Position numbers and translations under genes: made by a program
Notes under the pieces: generated by a model
Seen by the model: the letters and a program-made list of their open reading frames with translations, nothing else
Told to the model about the DNA's origin: nothing
Database searches by the model: none
Part shown: in pieces, positions 44,766 through 54,052 of the stretch
Numbering within the stretch: position 1 is the stretch's first letter
Layout of the letters: every line of letters begins with the position of its first letter
DNA from: Candidatus Allofournierella pullicola
Lineage (GTDB): Bacteria > Bacillota > Clostridia > Oscillospirales > Ruminococcaceae
Assembly (NCBI GenBank): GCA_019114225.1
Contig: DXFW01000002.1
Coordinates: forward strand, 124,001 to 188,000
Length of the DNA stretch: 64,000 bases
Direction of reading: 5' to 3'

Positions 44766-47177
44766 ATGAAACACAAGGAACTCATCGAGCAGATGACCCT
44801 GGAGGAAAAGTGCGGCCTTCTGTCCGGCCGGGACATCTGGAGCACCCGCCCCGTCCAGCGGCTGGGCGTGCCCTCCATCTATCTGTCCGACGGCCCCACC
44901 GGCATGCGCAAACAGGTGGGCGAGGGCGACCATCTTGGCCTGAACGCCAGTCTGCCCGCCACCTGCTGGCCCACCGCCGTCACCGTGGCCTGCACCTGGG
45001 ACCCCGCCCTGGGCGAGGAGCTGGGCGCGGCCCTGGGCGAAGAAGCGGTGGCCCAGGGTGTGAGCGTGGTGCTGGGCCCCGGCCTCAACATCCAGCGCAG
45101 CCCTCTGTGCGGGCGCAACTTCGAGTATTTTTCCGAGGATCCCATCCTCGCCGGCAAACTGGCCGCGGGCTACATCCGGGGCATTCAGAGCCGGGGCATT
45201 GCCGCCTGCCCCAAGCACTTCGCCGCCAACAGCCAGGAGACCCTGCGCATGGCCAGCGACAGTGTGGTGGACGAGCGCACCTTCCGGGAAATTTATCTCA
45301 CCAATTACGAGATCGCCGTCAAAGAGGGCAAGCCGAAATCCATCATGTCCTCCTACAACAAGATCAACGGCACTTACGCCAACGAGGATAAGCGCCTTTT
45401 GAGCGACATCCTGCGGGACGAGTGGGGCTTCGACGGTGCCGTGGTCACCGACTGGGGCGGCTCCAACGACCATGTGGAAGGCGTCCGGGCCGGAAGCCAT
45501 CTGGAAATGCCCGGCACCGCCGGCGATTCCGACCGTCAGCTGATTGCCGCCGTGAAGGCGGGCGTCATCAGCGAGGAAGTGGTGGACCAGCGGGTGGACG
45601 AACTGCTGGACGTCATTCTGGCGGTGGCCCCGAAAGAGAAGGCCGACGGCAGCTTTGACAAAGAGGCCCACCACGCACTGGCCGAAAAAGTGGCTGAAGA
45701 GGCCGTGGTGCTGCTGAAGAACGAGGGGAACATCCTGCCTCTGGCCGCCGGCGCGAAGGTGGCCGTCATCGGCGATTTTGCCGCCATCCCCCGTTATCAG
45801 GGCGCGGGCAGCAGCCTGGTGAACCCCACCAAACTGGAATGCGCGCTGGATGTGCTGGGCAGAGTGCCTCTGGAGAACGTGGGCTACGCCCAGGGCTTTA
45901 CCCGGGCGGACGCGGCGGACAAGGCCCTCACCGAGCAGGCCGTGGCCCTGGCGGGGCAGGCGGACACCGTGCTGCTCTACATGGGCCTGCCCGAGATCAG
46001 CGAGACCGAGGGCCTGGACCGGGAGCATATGCGCCTGCCGGACAATCAGGTCCAGCTGCTGAAAGCGGTGGCCGCTGCCAACCCCAACGTGGTGGTGGTC
46101 CTGGCCGCCGGCAGCCCGGTGGAGACACCCTGGCTGGAGCACTGCAAGGCCCTGGTCTACACCGGCCTGTGCGGGCAGGCGGGCGCTTCGGCCGCCCTGC
46201 GGGTCATCACCGGTCAGGTGTGCCCCGGCGGCCGCCTGAGCCAGACCTGGCCCCTGGAGTGGGCCGATGAGCCTGTGAGCCACTACTGGCCCGGCCGTCA
46301 GCGCACCGCCGAATACCGGGAAGGCCCCTTCGTGGGCTACCGCTATTTCGAAACGGCAAACAAGCCCGTGCGCTTTGCCTTCGGCTACGGCCTTTCCTAC
46401 ACCACCTTTGCCTACAGCGACCTTGCGGTGAGCGAGACCGGGGTCAGCTTTACCCTCACCAACACCGGCAGTGTGGAGGGCGCCGAGGTGGCGCAGGTCT
46501 ATATCGGAAAGCCCGGCAGCGCTGTTTTGCGCCCGGCCAAGGAACTGAAGGGGTTTGCCAAGGTGCGCCTGGCGGAAGGGGAGAGCCGCCGGGTCACCAT
46601 CCCCCTGGACGACAAGGCTTTCCGCTGGTACGATGTGCAGGCCAAGGCCTGGAAGGTGGAGGGCGGCGAGTACACCGTGATGGTGGGCTCCAGCTGCGCT
46701 GACATCCGCCTTTCCGGCAGCGTGAACGTGGCGGGCGAGGCCGTGCAGGCCACCGCGAACAAGGAAGCGCTGGCCTGCTACTACGACCTCAAGCTGGACA
46801 ATGTGCCCGACGAGGCTTTTGCCGCCCTGCTGGGCCGCGAAGTGCCCGAAGGCAAGTGGGACGAGACGAAACTTCTGGAGATGAACGACGCCATCTGCCA
46901 GATGTACTACGCCAAAAATCCCATCGCCCGGCTGGCGGGCCGCGTGCTGACCAACATGAAGAACAAGAGCATTGCGAACGGCAAGCCGGACCTGAACATC
47001 CTGTTCATCTACAACATGCCCTTCCGCGGCATTGCCAAGATGATGAACGGCATGGTGAGCATGGAGATGGCCGAGGGCATTCTGGTGATGGTCAACGGCC
47101 ACTTCTTCAAGGGCCTGGGGCAGGTATGGCGCGGCTGGCGGGAGCTTGGCCGCATTGCCAAGGCCGGGAAGAACTGA
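44766..47177 (+). CDS. Cytoplasmic GH3 beta-glucosidase/xylosidase (803 aa)
   Basis: Conventional order: the TIM barrel (1-~290) with SDGPTGMR, PGLNIQRSPLCGRNFEYFSED, CPKHFAANSQE and the nucleophile Asp229 in VVTDWGGS; the sandwich domain (~310-540) with EEAVVLLKNEGNILPL; then a fibronectin III-like domain (~570-660). A C-terminal helical extension of ~130 residues follows, as in many clostridial members. No signal peptide, so it should hydrolyse imported oligosaccharides, complementing the surface GH3 enzyme encoded just before. Exact sugar specificity cannot be read from sequence. Confidence 0.92.
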   Translation: MKHKELIEQMTLEEKCGLLSGRDIWSTRPVQRLGVPSIYLSDGPTGMRKQVGEGDHLGLNASLPATCWPTAVTVACTWDPALGEELGAALGEEAVAQGVSVVLGPGLNIQRSPLCGRNFEYFSEDPILAGKLAAGYIRGIQSRGIAACPKHFAANSQETLRMASDSVVDERTFREIYLTNYEIAVKEGKPKSIMSSYNKINGTYANEDKRLLSDILRDEWGFDGAVVTDWGGSNDHVEGVRAGSHLEMPGTAGDSDRQLIAAVKAGVISEEVVDQRVDELLDVILAVAPKEKADGSFDKEAHHALAEKVAEEAVVLLKNEGNILPLAAGAKVAVIGDFAAIPRYQGAGSSLVNPTKLECALDVLGRVPLENVGYAQGFTRADAADKALTEQAVALAGQADTVLLYMGLPEISETEGLDREHMRLPDNQVQLLKAVAAANPNVVVVLAAGSPVETPWLEHCKALVYTGLCGQAGASAALRVITGQVCPGGRLSQTWPLEWADEPVSHYWPGRQRTAEYREGPFVGYRYFETANKPVRFAFGYGLSYTTFAYSDLAVSETGVSFTLTNTGSVEGAEVAQVYIGKPGSAVLRPAKELKGFAKVRLAEGESRRVTIPLDDKAFRWYDVQAKAWKVEGGEYTVMVGSSCADIRLSGSVNVAGEAVQATANKEALACYYDLKLDNVPDEAFAALLGREVPEGKWDETKLLEMNDAICQMYYAKNPIARLAGRVLTNMKNKSIANGKPDLNILFIYNMPFRGIAKMMNGMVSMEMAEGILVMVNGHFFKGLGQVWRGWRELGRIAKAGKN

Positions 47178-47244
47178 GGTCCCACAACGACCAGGCGTGG
47201 AAACGGCCTGGAACAACGCCTGGTACAAGGAGGAAACACCAACA

Positions 47245-47796
47245 ATGAAGCTTTGGAACGACTTTGCGGAAAAACACCCCGCCGCCGCCAAATGGGTGCG
47301 GGAGGGCGGCCTGTTCGTCATCGTCAGCAACCTGATCACCGTGTTCAAGTATCTTATGCTGCAGTTCTTGCCCGCGGCCTTCGCGGGCCTGGGCGACACC
47401 GCCTTCGGCTGGCCGGGCATTCCGCTGACTTTGTTCGGCGAGACCTTTGAGTGGAACATCCTGGGCTACGACCAGGCCCACGGCGGCCTTGCCTACTTCT
47501 GCGCCTACATGGTGGCCATGATCATCGGCGAGGTGGTCAACTTCCCCATCCAGCGCAGCTTCGTTTTCCGCTCCAAGGGCAAGATCGGCCCCCAGATCGC
47601 CTGGTATGTGGCGGCGTTCATCGTCATCACCTGCATCGTCAACTCCATCAACTGCATTTGGGTGGCGGTGGCCGGCCTGCTGGTGCCCGACTTTATCTAC
47701 AACATCGGCACCACCGTGCTCAACGGCGGTATCTCGATGGTGGTGTTCTTCTTCGTGAACAAGAAGATCTTCCCCGAGAGCGTCAAGGCCGCCTGA
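47245..47796 (+). CDS. GtrA-like membrane protein
   Basis: This is a 183-residue protein with four hydrophobic segments and EVVNFPIQRSFVFRSKG, the GtrA-family signature just after the second helix. GtrA-like proteins are thought to flip or hand over lipid-linked sugars for surface polymer glycosylation. ATG 47245 follows AAGGAGG. It is close behind the cytoplasmic GH3 gene and before a GT2 transferase that has its own promoter. Confidence 0.88.
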   Translation: MKLWNDFAEKHPAAAKWVREGGLFVIVSNLITVFKYLMLQFLPAAFAGLGDTAFGWPGIPLTLFGETFEWNILGYDQAHGGLAYFCAYMVAMIIGEVVNFPIQRSFVFRSKGKIGPQIAWYVAAFIVITCIVNSINCIWVAVAGLLVPDFIYNIGTTVLNGGISMVVFFFVNKKIFPESVKAA

Positions 47797-47824
47797 GCAC
47801 CGGACGGACCTGAAATGAAGAAAT

Positions 47825-47868
47825 GGGCGTTCCTGTACCGATAGGTATAAGAACGCCCGTTCCTTTTT
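47825..47868 (+). terminator. Terminator after the GH3-GtrA unit
   Basis: A 15-position stem with one mismatch and a G-U pair (47825-47839 with 47844-47858), loop GATA, then a T-rich tail. Confidence 0.85.
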
Positions 47869-47919
47869 GTCCGGAAGGAAAAAGTGCAAATTTTGTGTCC
47901 CATTTTTCCAAAAATCGTG

Positions 47920-47925
47920 TATAAT
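47920..47925 (+). promoter_or_regulatory. -10 box of the GT2-glf unit
   Basis: TATAAT in the context CGTGTATAATA, the same ten bases as at the recA promoter. The -35 is poor (TTGTGT with a 21-base spacer). Confidence 0.6.
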
Positions 47926-47983
47926 ATCTGTGTGCCGCCTTTTGACGCGCACAGCAACAACAAATCAAAGGAGGACGACAAGC

Positions 47984-48997
47984 GTGAAGCTTCTGTCCAT
48001 TGCGGTCCCCTGCTACAACTCTCAGGACTACATGCGCCACTGCGTTGAGACGCTGCTGCCCGGCGGCGACGAAGTGGAAATTCTGGTGGTGGACGATGGC
48101 TCCAAGGACGACACCGCCGCCATTGCCGACGAGCTGGAAGCGAAGTATCCCGGCATCGTCCGGGCCATCCATCAGGAAAACGGCGGCCACGGCGCCGCGG
48201 TGATGGCCGGGCTGAAGAACGCCACCGGCCTCTATTTCAAGGTGGTGGACTCCGACGACTGGCTGGACGAAGAGGCCTACCCCAAGGTGCTGGACACCCT
48301 GCGCGGCTTTGCCGCCGCCGAGCCGGTGGATCTGCTGGTGTGCAACTACATCTACGACAAGGTAGGCGCAAAGCACAAAAAAGTGATGGAGTACCGGGGC
48401 GTTCTGCCCGAGGGCAAGCCCTTCACCTGGGCCGAGGCGGGCCACTTCCGCAAAGGGCAGTACATCCTCATGCACTCGGTCATCTACCGCACCCAGCTGC
48501 TGCGTGACTGCAAGCTGGACCTGCCCCGCCACACCTTCTATGTGGATAACCTCTACGTCTATGTGCCCATGCGCTGGGTCAAGACCCTCTACTACCTGAA
48601 CGTGGACCTCTACCACTACTACATCGGCCGCAACGACCAGTCGGTGAACGAGACGGTGATGATCCGCCGTATCGACCAGCAGCTGCGGGTGAACAAGCTG
48701 ATGTTGGAGCAGGTGGACCTGAAAGCGGTGAAGGAGCCCCGGCTGCGCAAGTACCTGTTCAATTATCTGGAGATCATCACCACCGTTTCCTCCATCCTGC
48801 TCATCCGGGGCGGCGAAGCGGAGCATCTGGAGAAAAAGCGCCAGCTGTGGAACTACATCCGCACCTCCAACCCCTGGGTCTACAAAAAGCTGCGCTGGGG
48901 CGCCATGGGCATTGTGATGAACCTGCCCGGCGCGGCGGGCCGAGCCATTGCCGTGGCGGCCTACAAGATCAGCCAGAAAGTGGTGGGCTTCAACTAA
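47984..48997 (+). CDS. GT2-family glycosyltransferase
   Basis: This 337-residue GT-A enzyme starts LLSIAVPCYNSQDYM. It has the nucleotide-binding VVDDGSKDDT and HQENGGHGAAVMAGL, and the metal-binding acidic motif in VVDSDDWLDEEA. No membrane helix is evident. GTG 47984 is preceded by AAAGGAGG at nine bases. It is followed 14 bases later by glf, so it may transfer galactofuranose or a sugar in the same surface glycan. Confidence 0.92.
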   Translation: MKLLSIAVPCYNSQDYMRHCVETLLPGGDEVEILVVDDGSKDDTAAIADELEAKYPGIVRAIHQENGGHGAAVMAGLKNATGLYFKVVDSDDWLDEEAYPKVLDTLRGFAAAEPVDLLVCNYIYDKVGAKHKKVMEYRGVLPEGKPFTWAEAGHFRKGQYILMHSVIYRTQLLRDCKLDLPRHTFYVDNLYVYVPMRWVKTLYYLNVDLYHYYIGRNDQSVNETVMIRRIDQQLRVNKLMLEQVDLKAVKEPRLRKYLFNYLEIITTVSSILLIRGGEAEHLEKKRQLWNYIRTSNPWVYKKLRWGAMGIVMNLPGAAGRAIAVAAYKISQKVVGFN

Positions 48998-49011
48998 AGA
49001 GGAGGAGCAGA

Positions 49012-50112
49012 ATGAACAAGCACTACGACTATCTCATCGTGGGCGCGGGCCTTTACGGCGCGGTGTTTGCCCAGAAGGCCATGGAGGTGGGCAAGACCTG
49101 CCTCGTGCTCGAAAAGCGGGACCACATCGCCGGCAACATCTACACCGAGGCGGTGGAAGGCATTCAGGTGCACCGCTACGGCGCGCACATCTTCCACACC
49201 AACAACGACGATGTGTGGAACTATGTGAACCGGTTTGCCACCTTCAACCGCTACACCAACAGCCCGGTGGCCAACTACAAGGGTGAAATTTACAACATGC
49301 CCTTCAACATGAACACCTTCAACAAGATGTGGGGCGTCATCACTCCCGCCCAGGCCCAGGCTGAGATCGAGCGCCAGCGGGCCGCCCACTATGTGGCCGA
49401 GCCGAAGAACCTGGAGGAGCAGGCCATCAACCTGGTGGGCACCGACATCTACGAGAAGCTGGTCAAGCACTACACCGAAAAGCAGTGGGGCCGCCCCTGC
49501 ACCGAACTGCCCGCCTTCATCATCAAGCGGCTGCCGGTGCGCTTTGTCTACGACAACAACTACTTCAACGCCCTCTATCAGGGCATTCCCGTGGGGGGCT
49601 ACACCGCCATGGTGGAGAAAATGCTGGAAGGCGCTGAGGTGAAACTGGGCGTGGACTATCTGGCGGACAAGGCCGCCTGGGACGCTGTGGCCGACAAGGT
49701 GGTCTACACCGGCCCCATCGACGCCTACTTCGGCTACAAGCTGGGGGCGCTGGCCTACCGCAGCGTGCGGTTCGAGACCGAGACCCTGGACATGGAGAAC
49801 TACCAGGGCAACGCGGTGGTGAACTACACCGACAGCGAGACCCCCTACACCCGGATCATCGAGCACAAGCACTTCGAGTTCGGCACCCAGCCCAAGACGG
49901 TCATCAGCCGGGAGTACAGTGCCGAGTGGAAGGTGGGGGACGAGCCCTACTACCCTGTGAACGACGAGGCCAACGGCGCGCTGTACCAGCAGTACAAGGC
50001 GCTGGCCGAAGGCGAAGAGAAGGTGCTCTTCGGCGGCCGGCTGGGCGAGTACAAGTACTACGACATGGACAAGGTCATCGAGGCCGCCCTGGCCGCCTGG
50101 CAGGCGCAATAA
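49012..50112 (+). CDS. glf: UDP-galactopyranose mutase
   Basis: Glf is a flavoenzyme that converts UDP-galactopyranose to UDP-galactofuranose for surface glycans. The FAD loop is DYLIVGAGLYGAVFA. VHRYGAHIFHTNNDDVW and EKQWGRPCTELP are family signatures, and YPVNDEANGALYQQYK holds substrate-binding residues. Length 366 is typical. The start follows AGAGGAGGAG. It shows that this organism probably makes galactofuranose-containing polymers. Confidence 0.96.
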   Translation: MNKHYDYLIVGAGLYGAVFAQKAMEVGKTCLVLEKRDHIAGNIYTEAVEGIQVHRYGAHIFHTNNDDVWNYVNRFATFNRYTNSPVANYKGEIYNMPFNMNTFNKMWGVITPAQAQAEIERQRAAHYVAEPKNLEEQAINLVGTDIYEKLVKHYTEKQWGRPCTELPAFIIKRLPVRFVYDNNYFNALYQGIPVGGYTAMVEKMLEGAEVKLGVDYLADKAAWDAVADKVVYTGPIDAYFGYKLGALAYRSVRFETETLDMENYQGNAVVNYTDSETPYTRIIEHKHFEFGTQPKTVISREYSAEWKVGDEPYYPVNDEANGALYQQYKALAEGEEKVLFGGRLGEYKYYDMDKVIEAALAAWQAQ

Positions 50113-50123
50113 GCAAAAAAAGA

Positions 50124-50156
50124 CCGCTTCGGAAATTTCCCGAAGCGGCTTTTTTT
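50124..50156. terminator. Bidirectional terminator between glf and the 622-residue membrane protein gene
   Basis: Stem CCGCTTCGG/CCGAAGCGG (50124-50132 with 50140-50148), preceded by a run of A and followed by seven T. Confidence 0.9.
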
Positions 50157-50164
50157 GTTGCTTT

Positions 50165-52033
50165 TTATGCGGCGGGGGTCTCGGCCGGCTGGGCGGCCTC
50201 TTCCTGCCCGGTGGCCTCGCCGCCGGGCTCGCCCTCCCCGGCGGGGATGGCCGGAGCGGTGCTCTCGGTGAGACGCTCCACCGACGCGCCGGAGAGAATG
50301 CTGCCTTCTTCGCCGGGAGTGTAGGTGATGGAAACTTCATCGCCCACGTTCAGGATGACGGCAATGGGGCTGTCGGCAGCGCTGACGGTGTAGAACACCT
50401 CCTGGCCCTCAAGGCGCAGGAAGTAGTAGCTGTTGCCCTCCATCACGGCGGTGCGGATCTCCGCCAGAACGCCCGTTGCCTCGGCATGCTCGGTGTCGGG
50501 CACCTCGGCCTCGCCATTGTCGATGAGGCCGTTCTCCGCCAGCGCCCGGCGGTAGTTGCTCTCACAGTCCGCCACCGTCTGGCCGGTCTCCACGATCTGA
50601 TACTGCTGCACGTTCACCATGGCGTACATCTTCACCAGGCCGTCGTCGCCCTTCAAAGACATGAAGTAGGTGGGCTGGTCGGCGATGTTGAGCAGCAGGG
50701 GGAAGGTGGCCACATAGCGCATTTGCTGCACCTGGCTCTGGGCGGAGGCCTGGGCCGAAGCCTCGGTGGCGCCCGCCACCGGGTAGAAGAAGGTCTCCTT
50801 GGTGCGCTGGTTGCTCAAAAGGAAGCCGATGTTGGACTGGTCGCTGGTGACCGAGGTCACGCCGGTGTACATATACACGTCATCGTTGATGGCGATGTAG
50901 TTGTAGCCGTCGGTGGTCTGGGTCACGTCTCGCTGGCCGAAGATGGAGTTCAAAAAGCCGTTCTGATACAGGCCGTAGTAATCGTACTGCTGCATGATGA
51001 GGTCGGAGGCGTAGACCCGGTCCACCCAGTCGGGCACGTTCTCGTAATAGGTGCTCTCGCCGGTGATGGCGTTCACCAGAACCGCGCCCTGGATGTCGGT
51101 GCCGCCGAACAGGCCGATGGTCTTGACCACCCGGCTGCACACCCAGTAGGGGGTGCCCTCGTCGTCGATTTCAAACACCGGCTCGGCGAACATCGTGGTG
51201 GGGAACTGGAACCGCAGATGGCGGTAGAGGTTGCGGCCGAAGTGCTCGGCGGTGGTGTACTTCATGCCCTCGTCCAGGCGCACCACCTCCGCCTCCTGGG
51301 TCACCATGTCGATGATGAGGTAAGCGGGCAGGCCCTCGGAGCGGTTGGCGAACCACTTGATGATGTCGCCGTAGGCAAGGCTGGTCACCCGCACCGGGCG
51401 GCCCTGGTAGTTGATCTGGGTGTAGGTGGGCAGAATTTCAAACTGGCTCACCATGTCCGCCAGCTCGCCCAGCTTGCGGCTGCCCAGCCGCTGGGCGCTG
51501 TCGGCGTCCAGCATGGGGATCTGGTCGTAGCGGATCTCGTCCACTCCACTGGTGAAATCGCCGGTCTCCACCGTCAAAAGCTTTGCGTAGCTGCCGGCAC
51601 GGAGCACCTCCCAGGAGAGCAGCGAGCCCACCAGCACCGCCACCGCCAGGCCCACCACCACAAAGAAGGGCAGGGTGCACTGCTTTTTCACAAAGGTGAA
51701 ATACCCCTGCACGTCGCTGCCTTCAAACCCGGAGGTGAAGATGGCGCTGGCGCAGTAGACCGCGCAGAGCAGGAAGATAAAGACGTAGAACTCCTTGGCC
51801 TGGAAGTTCAGCGCCGGAAGCTCCAGATAGAAATAGACCAGGCCGAAGACCAGCGTCACCAGCAGGTTCACCAGCACCCGTGCCACCGGGCTTTTGACCA
51901 CAAAGCGCCGGGGCTTGCGGGGCGCGCGGTGGGGCTGGCCGCCGGGGTAGCCGGAGTCGCCCATGCCGCCCATCGAAAAGCCAAACATGCTGCCGAAGGG
52001 ATTGTCGGAATTGAACTGAAACGGAGAAGCCAA
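50165..52033 (-). CDS. Conserved membrane protein of unknown function (622 aa)
   Basis: I do not recognise a named family. A Gly/Met/Phe-rich N-terminal tail (1-35, with SMFGFSMGGMGDSGYPGG) precedes three hydrophobic segments (about 50-72, 78-98 and 120-142). The remaining ~480 residues are hydrophilic and beta-rich, likely extracytoplasmic; they contain YNYIAINDDVYMYTGVTS, FPLLLNIADQPTYF and YAMVNVQQYQIV. The C-terminus is Glu/Pro/Ala-rich. The TTG start lies near AAAGGCGGG. It is a single gene between two terminators, next to the ECF sigma module, and could be one of its targets (position only). Confidence 0.65.
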   Translation of the reverse strand: MASPFQFNSDNPFGSMFGFSMGGMGDSGYPGGQPHRAPRKPRRFVVKSPVARVLVNLLVTLVFGLVYFYLELPALNFQAKEFYVFIFLLCAVYCASAIFTSGFEGSDVQGYFTFVKKQCTLPFFVVVGLAVAVLVGSLLSWEVLRAGSYAKLLTVETGDFTSGVDEIRYDQIPMLDADSAQRLGSRKLGELADMVSQFEILPTYTQINYQGRPVRVTSLAYGDIIKWFANRSEGLPAYLIIDMVTQEAEVVRLDEGMKYTTAEHFGRNLYRHLRFQFPTTMFAEPVFEIDDEGTPYWVCSRVVKTIGLFGGTDIQGAVLVNAITGESTYYENVPDWVDRVYASDLIMQQYDYYGLYQNGFLNSIFGQRDVTQTTDGYNYIAINDDVYMYTGVTSVTSDQSNIGFLLSNQRTKETFFYPVAGATEASAQASAQSQVQQMRYVATFPLLLNIADQPTYFMSLKGDDGLVKMYAMVNVQQYQIVETGQTVADCESNYRRALAENGLIDNGEAEVPDTEHAEATGVLAEIRTAVMEGNSYYFLRLEGQEVFYTVSAADSPIAVILNVGDEVSITYTPGEEGSILSGASVERLTESTAPAIPAGEGEPGGEATGQEEAAQPAETPAA

Positions 52034-52086
52034 ATGATTCCCGCCTTTCCTCTTTAAAAAATAATGCTCATTCTAAAGCATACCCG

Positions 52087-52112
52087 AAAACCCCGCCTAA
52101 ATCAAGGCGGGG
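52087..52112 (-). terminator. Terminator of the ECF sigma operon
   Basis: Reverse strand: 8-bp stem CCCCGCCT/AGGCGGGG (52091-52098 with 52105-52112) followed by TTTT. Confidence 0.85.
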
Positions 52113-52161
52113 CAGGGCGCAAGGAAGTAAACTTATTGTAAATTGTGGGCGGTCGGCCGGT

Positions 52162-52965
52162 TTATTTCTCCGCGTCTTTGGCGGCGTAGTAGGCTTTGGC
52201 CTCGGCGTCCGCCGTCTTCACCCGCTCCACAAGGCCCTCTTCCCGGATGTCCTCGTAGGCAAAGTAGCGCAGCTGAACGTCCCCTTCGGGCAGGCGGCCG
52301 TCCTCGGTGAGGGGGCGTTCCAGCACGAAGTCGATACAGTAGAAAGGCACGTTCACCTCGTCCAGCGCGCGGCGGATCTCCAAAAGGATCCGGGCCGCCT
52401 CCTCGGCGCTCACCTCGTCCTGCCGCACATACACCGTCAGCCGCCCGCAGGCACGGCCCAGTTCCCGCACGTCGTAGTCGCCGTCCAGTTCCAGATCGCT
52501 GTACAGCAGATAGGGCGGCCAGGGCTCGCCGTACTCCTGCTCCATCCACAAATCGCCGAAGCCGATGTGCACGTTGTAGGCAAAGTCCGGGTCGTCCAGC
52601 ACCGCGTCCACCAGGGCACGGTACTCTGCGCTCAGCCGCTCCCAGGTATTCCAGCCGCTCTCCACCGAATGGTAGCCGTCCCACAAAACACGCCCGGTCA
52701 TGGAAAGGCCCAGGGTGAAGTGGCTGTCAATGCTGGTGGGGGAGGCGACGCGGACGATATAGTTGCCGTCCTTGAAATTGAAGGTGGCCGATTCGACCGC
52801 AAGATCGGAGCCGGGGTACTGCTCGGCCAGATACCCCTGGGCGGAGCGGACGGCCAGGAATTTGGACACCGGGTTGCCCACCAGGGCGTTGGAAAACAGC
52901 AGCACCCCCGCCAGCAGGGCCAGGGCGGCGGCGAAGGCTGCCAGCTTGAGAAACCGTTTTTTCAT
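52162..52965 (-). CDS. Membrane-anchored protein of the sigma/anti-sigma operon (YfjL-like, 267 aa)
   Basis: An N-terminal signal-anchor (7-26) is followed by an outward domain with NPVSKFLAVRSAQGYLAEQYPG, a segment reminiscent of YfjL-like proteins found with ECF sigma genes. FKDGNYIVRVASPTS and DSHFTLGLS continue it. The second half is acidic and mixed. It begins four bases after the anti-sigma stop and is the last gene of the unit. It may be a sensor or the first target of the sigma factor. Family name is tentative. Confidence 0.6.
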   Translation of the reverse strand: MKKRFLKLAAFAAALALLAGVLLFSNALVGNPVSKFLAVRSAQGYLAEQYPGSDLAVESATFNFKDGNYIVRVASPTSIDSHFTLGLSMTGRVLWDGYHSVESGWNTWERLSAEYRALVDAVLDDPDFAYNVHIGFGDLWMEQEYGEPWPPYLLYSDLELDGDYDVRELGRACGRLTVYVRQDEVSAEEAARILLEIRRALDEVNVPFYCIDFVLERPLTEDGRLPEGDVQLRYFAYEDIREEGLVERVKTADAEAKAYYAAKDAEK

Positions 52966-52969
52966 GGCG

Positions 52970-53491
52970 TCAGCCCTCCTTTTTCAGCGCGAAGTGGAAC
53001 AGCCCCGCAATGGCCACGCCCACCAGCGCCAGCACACAGTAGATGACGGCCCAGATGAGATAGGCCGGCAGAGGCTCGGCCTCCACGCCCCAGCCCCAGC
53101 ACAAAAGCCAGCAGACAAGGCTCATCCCCGCCAGCAGCGGCGGCAGCACCGCCGCCGCCTTCCAGCGCCAGACATAGTAGGCCGCCGCGCCCATGGCGGG
53201 CATGATCAGGCTGTTGTAGAACATGTTCATGCTGCTGGAAAGGCCCACGCCGAACAGAACTCCCGCCAGCAGGATCACCAGCGTCAGGCCCCGCAGGGTG
53301 CGGCGCACCCGCCGCAGAAGGGCCTCGCCGTCGGGGGCGGGCGGAGGCACCGCCCCTTTGGCCAGGGCGCGGCAGGCGGGGCACCGCTCCAGATGAGCCT
53401 GCACGGCGGCGCAGCTCTCTTCGCTGGCCACCCCGTCCTCCACCAGAGGCAAAAGGTCTTTGCAGATCTCGCAGCCGATGTCACCGTTCAT
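52970..53491 (-). CDS. Anti-sigma factor with zinc-binding (zf-HC2-type) domain
   Basis: The N-terminal domain has C-x2-C at 7-10 and H-x3-C-x2-C in HLERCPACR (33-41), the anti-sigma zinc motif. Four hydrophobic helices follow (about 68-90, 95-110, 115-135 and 145-165), so the protein is membrane-bound. It overlaps the sigma gene by 11 bases and should hold that sigma factor inactive until an envelope signal arrives. Confidence 0.85.
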   Translation of the reverse strand: MNGDIGCEICKDLLPLVEDGVASEESCAAVQAHLERCPACRALAKGAVPPPAPDGEALLRRVRRTLRGLTLVILLAGVLFGVGLSSSMNMFYNSLIMPAMGAAAYYVWRWKAAAVLPPLLAGMSLVCWLLCWGWGVEAEPLPAYLIWAVIYCVLALVGVAIAGLFHFALKKEG

Positions 53492-53984
53492 AGTATCCCT
53501 CCTGTTCCAGCGCGGCGCGAATGCGCTTTTTCACCCGGAAGTCGATGACCCGGGCGGAAGCCTCGCTCACGCCGCAGGCGAGGCCTATCTCATAAAAGGA
53601 GTATCCTTCCAGCCGCATGGACGTTATCTTCTGCGACCGGGCCGGCTCGGCGGCCAGCAGCGCCCGCACCCGGGCGAAGAGTTCGGCGGCGTCCGCCCGG
53701 GCCGCGGGCCCCGGCTCGCCGCACTCCAGAAATTCGCTCAGCGCTTCCGTTTCCGGGCGGCGCTTCTTCTTTTTTAGCCAGGCGAACCACCGGCGGCGGG
53801 CAAGGGTGAACAGCCAGGTCTTGCAGTCCGCCTCGCCCCGGAAGGCGGGGAAGGAGCGCACTGCCTCCAGAAAGGTCTCGCCCGTCAGATCCTCCGCCAG
53901 GGCGGCGTCGCGGCACAGGCTGAAAAGATATGTGTACACATCCCGGTGAAAGGCGTTGAACAGTTCTTCCAGCGGTGAGGCCAT
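53481..53984 (-). CDS. ECF-family RNA polymerase sigma factor
   Basis: Region 2 is visible as DVYTYLFSLCRDAALAEDLT and KTWLFTLARRRWFAWLKKKK, and region 4 as ITSMRLEGYSFYEIGLACGV and VIDFRVKKRIRAAL, the -35-binding helix-turn-helix. Length 167 is typical. It is the first gene of a unit with an anti-sigma factor and a membrane protein. A vegetative promoter and a GAACCG repeat lie upstream, so it may have basal and self-driven expression. Confidence 0.93.
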   Translation of the reverse strand: MASPLEELFNAFHRDVYTYLFSLCRDAALAEDLTGETFLEAVRSFPAFRGEADCKTWLFTLARRRWFAWLKKKKRRPETEALSEFLECGEPGPAARADAAELFARVRALLAAEPARSQKITSMRLEGYSFYEIGLACGVSEASARVIDFRVKKRIRAALEQEGYYER

Positions 53985-54052
53985 GCTGCGCGCCCCCTTT
54001 CACCCCATTTGTGGCCCGGAAAGGCCGGTTCGTTACACGGTTCTTTAAAAAT

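Noticed and set aside
41726-44878. Reverse-strand open frame of 1050 codons opposite the first GH3 gene
   Set aside because: Composition is His/Val/Gly-rich with no domain. The forward GH3 gene explains the region fully.
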